Source: Pseudaminobacter sp040049255
GTDB lineage: Bacteria > Pseudomonadota > Alphaproteobacteria > Rhizobiales > Rhizobiaceae
Reading direction: 5' to 3'
DNA: 64,000 nucleotides
NCBI RefSeq assembly: GCF_040049255.1
Contig: NZ_JBDZDR010000010.1
Location: 62,001-126,000, forward strand
Shown: in pieces, positions 38,659 through 45,893 of the stretch
Layout: each line of letters starts with the position of its first letter
Position numbering within the stretch: the first letter of the stretch is position 1
Made by a program: the position numbers and the translations under genes
Notes under the pieces: model-generated
The model's database searches: none
What the model was told of the DNA's origin: nothing
The model's input: the letters and a program-made list of their open reading frames with translations, nothing else

Positions 38659-40188
38659 TTAGGCGAAGTTTTTCGCGTAAGCGTCGATGTGAGCCTTGAG
38701 CTTGGCCTTGAGGTCGTCGCTCAGCGCCTTCTCCTTGCGGATGCCTTCGAGGACGTCCTTGCCCTCGGCGTGCATGTACGCAAGCAAGCCCTGCTCGAAC
38801 TTGCCAACCTGGTTGACCGCAAGCCTGTCGAGGTAACCGTTGACGCCGGCGAAGATCACCGTGACCTGCTCTTCCGTCTTCAACGGAGAGAACTGCGGCT
38901 GCTTCAGCAGCTCGGTCAGGCGGGCACCGCGGTTGAGCAGGCGCTGTGTGGAGGCGTCGAGGTCCGAACCGAACTGCGCAAACGCCGCCATTTCGCGGTA
39001 CTGCGCGAGTTCGCCCTTGATCGAGCCCGCAACCTGCTTCATCGCCTTGACCTGGGCAGCCGAGCCGACGCGCGACACCGACAGACCGACGTTAACGGCC
39101 GGACGGATACCCTGGAAGAACAGGTTCGTTTCCAGGAAGATCTGGCCGTCGGTGATCGAGATCACGTTGGTCGGAATATAGGCCGAGACGTCGTTGGCCT
39201 GGGTTTCGATGACCGGCAGCGCCGTCAGAGAACCATTGCCATTCTCGTCGTTGAGCTTGGCAGCGCGCTCGAGCAGACGCGAGTGCAGGTAGAACACGTC
39301 GCCCGGGTAGGCTTCGCGGCCGGGCGGACGACGGAGCAGCAGCGACATCTGGCGATAGGCCACGGCCTGCTTGGACAGGTCGTCATAGCCGATCAGCGCG
39401 TGCTGGCCGTTGTCGCGGAAATACTCGCCCATGGCGCAGCCGGCGAACGGAGCCAGGAACTGCATCGGGGCCGGATCGGAAGCGGTGGCGGCGATGACGA
39501 TCGAGTATTCGAGCGCGCCGCGCTCTTCGAGCACCTTCACGAACTGCGCGACGGTCGAACGCTTCTGGCCGACAGCCACGTAGACGCAGAACAGCTTTTC
39601 GGAATCCGGGCCGCTGTCGTGGATGGCCTTCTGGTTCAGGATGGTGTCGAGGATGATCGCGGTCTTGCCGGTCTGACGGTCACCGATGACCAGCTCGCGC
39701 TGGCCGCGGCCGATCGGGATCAGCGCGTCGATGGCCTTGAGGCCGGTCGACATCGGCTCGTGCACCGACTTGCGGGGGATGATGCCGGGGGCCTTGACGT
39801 CGACGCGGCGACGCTCGGCTGCCTTGATCGGGCCCTTGCCATCGATCGGGTTGCCGAGAGCGTCGACGACGCGGCCAAGCAGGCCCGGACCAACCGGAAC
39901 GTCAACGATAGCGCCAGTCCGCTTGACGGTGTCGCCTTCCTTGATGTCGCGGTCGTTACCGAAAATGACGACGCCGACGTTGTCGCTTTCTAGATTCAGC
40001 GCCATGCCGCGGATGCCGCCCGGGAACTCGACCATCTCGCCCGCCTGGACGTTGTCGAGACCGTAGACGCGAGCAATGCCGTCACCGACGGACAGAACCT
40101 GTCCGACCTCGGAGACTTCGGCCTCACTGCCGAAATTCTTGATCTGGTCTTTTAGAATTGCGGATATTTCCGCGGCGCGGATGTCCAT
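38659..40188 (-). CDS. atpA: ATP synthase F1 subunit alpha
   Basis: A 509-residue regulatory nucleotide-binding subunit. Family landmarks include VGDGIARVYGL, Walker A GDRQTGKTAI, the catalytic arginine region PAVNVGLSVSRVGSAAQ, and ALIGYDDLSKQAVAYRQMSL. Its start overlaps the atpH stop by one base, indicating coupling. Confidence 0.97.
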   Translation of the reverse strand: MDIRAAEISAILKDQIKNFGSEAEVSEVGQVLSVGDGIARVYGLDNVQAGEMVEFPGGIRGMALNLESDNVGVVIFGNDRDIKEGDTVKRTGAIVDVPVGPGLLGRVVDALGNPIDGKGPIKAAERRRVDVKAPGIIPRKSVHEPMSTGLKAIDALIPIGRGQRELVIGDRQTGKTAIILDTILNQKAIHDSGPDSEKLFCVYVAVGQKRSTVAQFVKVLEERGALEYSIVIAATASDPAPMQFLAPFAGCAMGEYFRDNGQHALIGYDDLSKQAVAYRQMSLLLRRPPGREAYPGDVFYLHSRLLERAAKLNDENGNGSLTALPVIETQANDVSAYIPTNVISITDGQIFLETNLFFQGIRPAVNVGLSVSRVGSAAQVKAMKQVAGSIKGELAQYREMAAFAQFGSDLDASTQRLLNRGARLTELLKQPQFSPLKTEEQVTVIFAGVNGYLDRLAVNQVGKFEQGLLAYMHAEGKDVLEGIRKEKALSDDLKAKLKAHIDAYAKNFA

Positions 40189-40748
40189 CAGCCGACCTCT
40201 TTCAGTGCAAGCTTGAGCGAATTGAGTTTGGTTTTGAGCGACGTATCGATCTGACGCGAACCCAGCTTCACGACGAGTCCGCCGAGAAGCGAGGGATCAA
40301 CGGTGACTTCGACCGACACATCCTTGCCAGCGACGCCCTTGAGCGCGGCCTTAAGTTCGTTCTGCTGGGCTGCCGTCAACGCATGCGCCGACGCGATCTC
40401 GGCGGTGACCTCGCCCCGCTGCTCGGCAGCGATGCGACGGAATGCCTTGATCATGGCGGGAATGGAGAACAGCCGGCGATTTCTCGCCACGACACGGAGG
40501 AAGTTGCCAACGAGACCGGTGATCTTGGCCTTGTCGGCGATCGCCTCGATGGCCTTGTACTGCTCGTCGGCGGAAAAGACCGGGCTGTTGGTCATGCGCC
40601 GCAGGTCATCGCTGCCTGCAAGCAAGGCCTCGAAGCGAGCGAGGTCCGCATCGACCTTGTCGACCTGCTTTGCGTCGGCCGCCAGTTCATACAGCGAGGC
40701 CGCGTAACGTTCTGCAACTGCGGAGATCGGCGAGCTAGACTGTGCCAC
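40188..40748 (-). CDS. atpH: ATP synthase F1 subunit delta
   Basis: A 186-residue stator subunit joining F1 to the b subunits. It has the N-terminal six-helix domain (AERYAASLYELA) and the C-terminal signature VDPSLLGGLVVKLGSRQIDTS. It is first in the atpHAGDC operon. The Fo genes are absent here, as is usual in alphaproteobacteria, where they form a separate cluster. Confidence 0.96.
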   Translation of the reverse strand: MAQSSSPISAVAERYAASLYELAADAKQVDKVDADLARFEALLAGSDDLRRMTNSPVFSADEQYKAIEAIADKAKITGLVGNFLRVVARNRRLFSIPAMIKAFRRIAAEQRGEVTAEIASAHALTAAQQNELKAALKGVAGKDVSVEVTVDPSLLGGLVVKLGSRQIDTSLKTKLNSLKLALKEVG

Positions 40749-40886
40749 GGTCCGTCTTTTCTCTTCTCTGACAGGCCGGAAGATTCCTGGCGCGAGTCAA
40801 TAACTCTGGCTAAATCTTTGACCTTACTGCGGTTTAATGACCAAAAGAGCGCCGCTGGTGCACCCTCCGATCAAAAGTCGAATGCC

Positions 40887-40914
40887 GTCTAGCACAGGCC
40901 TTCCAGAGTCGCAA
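40887..40914 (-). promoter_or_regulatory. Candidate promoter upstream of atpH
   Basis: On the minus strand, TTGCGA (40909-40914) and CTAGAC (40887-40892) are separated by 16 bases, a fair match to alphaproteobacterial housekeeping promoters. It would give an atp leader of about 135 bases. Other weak candidates exist in the 235-base gap, so this is tentative. Confidence 0.3.
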
Positions 40915-40983
40915 CACGTGGAAGATGCGGGTATCGGGCAGATTTGTCGCATCCCCGCACCACCGAACGACCGGAAAGATCAT

Positions 40984-41379
40984 TTAGCCGGAAAAACCGA
41001 AGGCGAAAGCCAGCGGCAATCCCGCCAAAACCAGCGCCAGGAACAACCAAACCCAATTATAAAGCTTGTTTCCCTGGTCCGAAAGCATGGAGATGATGCG
41101 CCCGAATGCCGTGAACAGCCATGAGAAGCCGAGCGCCAGATAAAGGAGCGGCTGCGCGAGCAGGATGCAGCACATGCCAAGGCCGAGATAGAATCCCGCC
41201 ATGGTCGCGCGCGCCTCTGCAACCGCCTCCTGCCGGGTTTCCACCGGCTGCAAGCGCAAGATTCGCAACGAAACCCTCGGCGCAAACAGCAGCACAAGGC
41301 CGAAAAGCACCGTCACGGCGGCCGACGACCATGCCCACCATTCACCCGGCGTCATCGGCCAGGGAAACGCGAATTCCAT
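40984..41379 (-). CDS. Small membrane protein, DUF4345-like
   Basis: A 131-residue protein with four predicted membrane spans. The centre reads ARATMAGFYLGLGMCCILLA and later AFGRIISMLSD, which resembles the Arg-rich loop and Gly-Arg pattern of DUF4345 membrane proteins. GGAGGGG lies directly before the ATG at 41379; the frame is open to 41427 without a better start. It is on the same strand as the atp operon but 235 bases upstream of it. Function unknown. Confidence 0.8.
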   Translation of the reverse strand: MEFAFPWPMTPGEWWAWSSAAVTVLFGLVLLFAPRVSLRILRLQPVETRQEAVAEARATMAGFYLGLGMCCILLAQPLLYLALGFSWLFTAFGRIISMLSDQGNKLYNWVWLFLALVLAGLPLAFAFGFSG

Positions 41380-41469
41380 AAACCCCTCCAGAATCGCTGT
41401 GTTTTGAGTGGGCATTTTACCCGGCAACTGCCGGTCCGCCAGATGGAAAGCACGCCAACGAAGTGACCC

Positions 41470-41862
41470 TCACTCCCTCTCGCGCGTTCTATCTCCCTTT
41501 TTGGCCAGGCCCTCCCCCGCACGCAGCGACTGCGCGATTCTTTTCTTTGGCTCCATCTCCTCGGCCAGAACGCGCAGGACAACGACGGTCTCTCCGTCGG
41601 AAGGGTCGAGGCTATAATACAGAACATGCGCGGCGCCCTTGTGGCGCCCGGCAGCGAGTTGGAGATGAAAGGACCTGACGCCGGCCCGTAGATCGTCCCG
41701 GCGCTGCGACGAGGCGCGAAACGGTTCTTCCGCGATCATCGCAATGCCGCGCTGGACGATCTCCGTGTAGTGCTTGAGCTGGTTTTCCCCGAAAAGCCGG
41801 TAGGTTTCCCGAAATAGTGCGGCGATGTCTCCGTCTGCGGCTTTTGTGAGCCGAAACTTCAA
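41470..41862 (-). CDS. parE: ParE/RelE-superfamily toxin
   Basis: A 130-residue toxin of a type II toxin-antitoxin pair. The N-terminus FRLTKAADGDIAALFRETYR is the ParE opening helix region. RRDDLRAGVRSFHL and HVLYYSLD match the family core strands. ParE proteins are usually about 95-105 residues; the last 25 residues here are a charged tail and are unusual. It overlaps the antitoxin gene by four bases. ParE toxins generally poison DNA gyrase, but that cannot be read from sequence alone. Confidence 0.88.
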   Translation of the reverse strand: MKFRLTKAADGDIAALFRETYRLFGENQLKHYTEIVQRGIAMIAEEPFRASSQRRDDLRAGVRSFHLQLAAGRHKGAAHVLYYSLDPSDGETVVVLRVLAEEMEPKKRIAQSLRAGEGLAKKGDRTRERE

Positions 41863-42122
41863 GCTTTCCTCTCACGACGGACGGCCCGGGCGATGTCATC
41901 GACCGAACGGTGGGAAAACTCGCCTTGCTCCATTTCGCGGTATCCTCGCTCGATCTCGGCACGTAGCAGGCCGAGTTTTATCTCATGCTGTTCCTTTTCG
42001 TGGCGCATGATGCGGAGGGCGTCCCTGACCACCTCACTAGCGGAGACATAATCTCCGCTCGAAACCTCGGCCTCCACGAAGTCCGCCATTTCCGCGGTCA
42101 AGCTCACATTCATCGTCGGCAT
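41859..42122 (-). CDS. parD: ParD-type antitoxin (ribbon-helix-helix)
   Basis: An 87-residue antitoxin. The N-terminal ribbon-helix-helix MNVSLTAEMADFVEAEVSSG and SASEVVRDALRIM are classical for ParD/CopG-like DNA-binding antitoxins. The C-terminal half is charged and would wrap the toxin. AGGAGG lies eight bases before the ATG at 42122. The antitoxin-first order with a four-base overlap is typical. The pair lies between priA and a DUF4345-like gene, all on one strand. Confidence 0.9.
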   Translation of the reverse strand: MPTMNVSLTAEMADFVEAEVSSGDYVSASEVVRDALRIMRHEKEQHEIKLGLLRAEIERGYREMEQGEFSHRSVDDIARAVRRERKA

Positions 42123-42183
42123 GGCGCTGGCCTCCTGACCTTGGAATCTATGACCGCCAACGAGCTTTGTCAAAATTTGCCAA

Positions 42184-44388
42184 TCACAGGAAACTCTGCG
42201 GATCGATGTCGACCTGTACCCTGATCGAGCCGCGGACCTTGGGTCCAGCCGCCAGCATGGCACGGATAAAGCCCTGCATGTCGCAGCGCCGTTCACCGTG
42301 CGCCAGGAGGCGGAAGCGATGGCGGCCGGCTACCAGCGACAGCGGTGCCTCGGCCGGGCCGAGAACGCTGATGTCCTTGGCCGCCGGCGCGGCGCGGCGC
42401 AGCAGTCGGGCATGGGCTTCGGCTTCCGCCCGCGTGTCGGCGCTGACGATGATGCCGGCAAGGCGGCCGAATGGGGGCAGCGCGGCACGCTCGCGCTCGG
42501 CGATCTCGCGATCGTAAAACGCTTCAGAATCGCCCGAGACGATCGCCTGCATGACCGGATGGCCGGGCTGGTAGGTCTGAAGCAGGCCCAGACTCTTCTT
42601 GCCGGTGCGGCCGGCGCGGCCGGTGACCTGGCTCAAGAGCTGGAAAGTCCGCTCGGCGGCGCGCGGATCGCCATTGGCGAGGCCGAGATCGGCATCGACC
42701 ACGCCGACCAGCGTCATGTTGGGGAAATTGTGTCCCTTCGCCACCAGCTGCGTGCCGATGACGATGTCGGCCTCGCCATTGGCGATGGCTTCCAGCTCCA
42801 GTCTGAGGCGCTTCACTCCGCCAAGCATGTCGGAGGACAGGACGATGGTGCGCGCTTCGGGAAAATGCCCAACAACCTCCTCGGCGATTCGCTCCACCCC
42901 CGGCCCACAGGCGACGAGATGGTCGAGCGTGCCGCATTCCGGGCAGGCTTCCGGCCGCTTTTCGTTGTGGCCGCAGTGGTGGCAGACGATCTGGCCGCGG
43001 AATCGATGCTCCACCAGCCATGCCGAGCAGGACGGGCACTGGAAACGATGGCCGCAGACCCGGCAGAGCGTCAGGGGCGCATAGCCGCGCCGGTTGAGGA
43101 ACAGAAGCGACTGCTCGCCCCTCTCCAGCGTCTTCTGCATCTGCTCCAGCAACACGGGTGACAAAAACCCGCCTCGCGCCGGCGGGGCGCGGCGCATGTC
43201 CACCGCCTTGATGTCGGGAAGGGCAGCCTCGGCGAATCGCGCTGCCAGCACGGAACGCTCATATCGCCCCTGCTCGGCGTTGACCCGGCTTTCGACGGAA
43301 GGCGTGGCCGAGGCCAGCACCACCGGGAACCGGCCGAGATGGCCGCGCACCACCGCCATGTCGCGGGCATTGTAGAAAACGCGGTCCTCCTGCTTGTAGG
43401 CAGGGTCGTGCTCTTCGTCGACGACGATCAGCCCAAGCTCCTTGAAGGGCAGGAACAGCGCCGAACGCGCGCCCGCCACCACCCGCACGCTGCCTTCCGC
43501 AACCTGGCGCCAGACGCGTTCGCGCTTGCGGGGGGCAAGGTCGGAGTGCCATTCGCCGGGCTTTGCGCCGAATCGGTTCTGGAAGCGCTCGAGAAAGGCC
43601 TGGGTCAGCGCAATTTCCGGCAGCAGAATCAGTACCTGCTTGCCCTTTTCGAGAGCTGCGGCAACCGCCTCGAAATAGACCTCTGTCTTGCCCGACCCGG
43701 TGACGCCGTCGAGCAGCGTCACATTGAACGCGTCGGCCGCAACCTTGTCCCGCAACGTCGCGGCGGCTGCCTCCTGGTCGTTTGTCAGATCTGCCTTGGC
43801 GTAGTCGGGGTCCGGGGGAGCCACCACCGGGCGCGGCGGAATCATTACCGTTTCGAACACGCCCTGCGCCTTCAGCCCATCGATGACGGTGGACGACACA
43901 CCGGCAGCATGCGCCAGGCCCGAGCGCGTCCAGGCCAGGCCGTCGGACGCCATTTCCAGCACACGCCGGCGCGCATCGGTCACGCGGTCGGGCTCCATGC
44001 CGGTAAGCTGCAGCCCTTCCACCCAGGGCTCCGGATCGAAGGCTTCGGGAGCGCGCAGGATCATGCGCGCCACCATGCCGGGCGGCGACAGCGTATAGGC
44101 CGCGATCCAGTCGACGAAGCGGCGCATGGATTCGTCGACCGGGGGACAGTCGAAGACGTGCGAGATCGTCCTGAGCTTGCGCGCGTCCACCGCCTCGCCC
44201 GGCCCGTCCCAGACGATGCCCGCAACCTCGCGCGGGCCCAGCGGCACGCGCACGATGGACCCCGGCACCACGGTCGTTCCGGCCGGCACCGCATAGCTGT
44301 AGGGGCGTTCGGCCGGCATCGGCACCAGCACCGGCACGATCGCCACCGGCTTTTGCGACGCCACGGTTTCGGGCGAATCTTGTTTCAT
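42184..44388 (-). CDS. priA: Primosomal replication restart helicase PriA
   Basis: A 734-residue 3'-5' DNA helicase that reloads the replisome at stalled forks. After the N-terminal DNA-binding domain come Walker A LLDGVTGSGKTEVYFEA, the DEEH box (VVDEEHDPAYKQED), ATPSVESR, and the zinc region with paired cysteines in CRVCGHRFQCPSC and CHHCGHNEKRPEACPECG. Helicase motifs V and VI (GTQLVAKGHNFPNMTLVGV, TGRAGR) follow. The length is normal. Confidence 0.97.
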   Translation of the reverse strand: MKQDSPETVASQKPVAIVPVLVPMPAERPYSYAVPAGTTVVPGSIVRVPLGPREVAGIVWDGPGEAVDARKLRTISHVFDCPPVDESMRRFVDWIAAYTLSPPGMVARMILRAPEAFDPEPWVEGLQLTGMEPDRVTDARRRVLEMASDGLAWTRSGLAHAAGVSSTVIDGLKAQGVFETVMIPPRPVVAPPDPDYAKADLTNDQEAAAATLRDKVAADAFNVTLLDGVTGSGKTEVYFEAVAAALEKGKQVLILLPEIALTQAFLERFQNRFGAKPGEWHSDLAPRKRERVWRQVAEGSVRVVAGARSALFLPFKELGLIVVDEEHDPAYKQEDRVFYNARDMAVVRGHLGRFPVVLASATPSVESRVNAEQGRYERSVLAARFAEAALPDIKAVDMRRAPPARGGFLSPVLLEQMQKTLERGEQSLLFLNRRGYAPLTLCRVCGHRFQCPSCSAWLVEHRFRGQIVCHHCGHNEKRPEACPECGTLDHLVACGPGVERIAEEVVGHFPEARTIVLSSDMLGGVKRLRLELEAIANGEADIVIGTQLVAKGHNFPNMTLVGVVDADLGLANGDPRAAERTFQLLSQVTGRAGRTGKKSLGLLQTYQPGHPVMQAIVSGDSEAFYDREIAERERAALPPFGRLAGIIVSADTRAEAEAHARLLRRAAPAAKDISVLGPAEAPLSLVAGRHRFRLLAHGERRCDMQGFIRAMLAAGPKVRGSIRVQVDIDPQSFL

Positions 44389-44481
44389 GACGGGTGACCT
44401 TGCCTCGACTTTACGTTAGAGCAAAGGCCGAACAGAAATGCGCTTCCCAAGACGCAAAATTTGCCAAGGAGACATACCCCC

Positions 44482-45135
44482 ATGAAGTTCTTCGTCGATA
44501 CGGCCGACGTCAAGGAAATCCGAGAGCTCAATGAACTCGGCCTGCTCGACGGCGTCACCACCAATCCGTCGCTGATCCTCAAGTCCGGCCGCAACATCGC
44601 CGAAGTGACCAAGGAAATCTGCGACATCGTCGAGGGCCCGGTTTCGGCCGAAGTGGCTGCGACCGAATATGCCGAGATGATGAAGGAGGCGGAGGTTCTC
44701 TCCAAGATCGCCGACAACATCTGCATCAAGGTGCCGCTGACGCTCGACGGACTCAAGGCCTGCAAATCTCTGACCTCCGACGGCCGCCTGGTGAACGTCA
44801 CGCTTTGCTTCTCCGCCAATCAGGCGCTGCTGGCCGCCAAGGCCGGCGCCACCTTCATCTCGCCTTTCATCGGCCGCCTCGACGACATGGGCTTCGACGG
44901 CATGGAAGTGATCGCCGAAATTCGTCAGGTCTATGACAATTACGGTTTCGACACCGAAATCCTGGCGGCCTCGATCCGCACCGTCGAACACGTCAAGCGC
45001 GCCGCGCTCATCGGCGCCGATGTTGCCACCATCCCGCCGGCAACGCTGAAGGCGCTGGTCAAGCACCCGCTGACCGACAAGGGCCTGGAAATGTTCCTGG
45101 CCGACTGGGCCAAGACCGGCCAGAAGATCGCCTGA
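44482..45135 (+). CDS. tal: Transaldolase (small TAL/FSA family)
   Basis: A 217-residue class I aldolase of the pentose phosphate pathway. It has FVDTADVKEI, GVTTNPSLI and the Schiff-base K83 in CIKVPLT. Residues that separate transaldolases from fructose-6-phosphate aldolases point to transaldolase: Glu57 in SAEV (FSA has Gln) and Phe in SPFIGR (FSA has Tyr). AAGGAGA stands before the ATG at 44482; the frame also opens at a TTG at 44461, which I reject. A strong terminator follows. Confidence 0.94.
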   Translation: MKFFVDTADVKEIRELNELGLLDGVTTNPSLILKSGRNIAEVTKEICDIVEGPVSAEVAATEYAEMMKEAEVLSKIADNICIKVPLTLDGLKACKSLTSDGRLVNVTLCFSANQALLAAKAGATFISPFIGRLDDMGFDGMEVIAEIRQVYDNYGFDTEILAASIRTVEHVKRAALIGADVATIPPATLKALVKHPLTDKGLEMFLADWAKTGQKIA

Positions 45136-45180
45136 TAGCTTGGGCGCCGGCTGGCCGAGGCCGGTCGGCGCTTGACCGAC

Positions 45181-45202
45181 ATGCATCCGCAAGCGGATGC
45201 AT
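45181..45202. repeat. Perfect palindrome
   Basis: ATGCATCCGC and GCGGATGCAT are separated by AA. It sits just before the tal terminator, in the region between convergent tal and lptE. Confidence 0.6.
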
Positions 45203-45211
45203 TGAAAACCC

Positions 45212-45259
45212 GAGAGCCCTTTGCATGTCCGGAAAGGACGCGCAAAGGGCTCTCTTTTT
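45212..45259 (+). terminator. Rho-independent terminator after tal
   Basis: A 13-bp perfect stem (GAGAGCCCTTTGC with GCAAAGGGCTCTC), a 17-base loop, and five T residues. The stem is long and strong. Confidence 0.92.
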
Positions 45260-45323
45260 GGTGGGTGTTCGGTCCTGGCGGTCTCAAATGCCCGCGCCAC
45301 AACGGCACCGGCATCGCCCTCTG

Positions 45324-45893
45324 TCAGATCCTGGTGAGATCCTGGGCAATCGCCAGCCGCAGAACCTCCGCCAGTTCGCGCGCCGCCCGGTCCTCGGCAT
45401 CACGCTCGGCGCGCAGGGCCGCAAAGGACTGTCGCGGAATGTCGAAAGACGACGTGATGCTGCGCTTGCCCAGCCCGACCACCCTGCCCGTGGCTATTTC
45501 CCGCAGGACGTAGTTCGAGGTCAGCGTCATCGTGCCGGCAGTCGGCTCGTCCTCGGTCGGACGCTGGACGACGGCAGCCGCAGCCTTGCGCTGGGTGACA
45601 TCGAGATCCAGCGAGTAAAGCGGGGTCGCCGGCTGGCCAGCGCCGCCATTGAGGCCGAAGATAAGCTTGTTGCGCACCTGCTGCGCATAGCGGGTCTGCA
45701 CCGGCTTGACGGCGACCGTGCTCAAGCCCGCAGAAGTCGCCCCGATAGCTGCGCCTTCCGGCGTCGGCGCCACCGAATAGAGCGGCCGGACGGTGCAGGC
45801 CGAAGCAGTTGCAACGGCAAGCAACACACCGATGGCCAGGAGACTGCGTGGCAGGGGGGGCCTGGAGTTGCGCGTCTGGTCAGGCAACGACAT
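45324..45893 (-). CDS. lptE: LPS-assembly lipoprotein LptE
   Basis: A 189-residue outer-membrane lipoprotein that plugs LptD during lipopolysaccharide insertion. A lipoprotein signal peptide ends with ATASAC (lipidated C33). The mature part begins TVRPLY and resembles alphaproteobacterial LptE (LPS assembly lipoprotein) proteins; it includes RNKLIFGLNGG and a C-terminal region rich in Ala/Glu/Arg helices. The gene overlaps the end of leuS by 14 bases, an arrangement I recall in other alphaproteobacteria (leuS-lptE-holA). Confidence 0.88.
   Translation of the reverse strand: MSLPDQTRNSRPPLPRSLLAIGVLLAVATASACTVRPLYSVAPTPEGAAIGATSAGLSTVAVKPVQTRYAQQVRNKLIFGLNGGAGQPATPLYSLDLDVTQRKAAAAVVQRPTEDEPTAGTMTLTSNYVLREIATGRVVGLGKRSITSSFDIPRQSFAALRAERDAEDRAARELAEVLRLAIAQDLTRI

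Noticed and set aside
45181..45202. Palindrome as a possible recombination or attachment site
   Set aside because: No integrase, tRNA or repeated copy is nearby; it is more likely part of the gene-end region.
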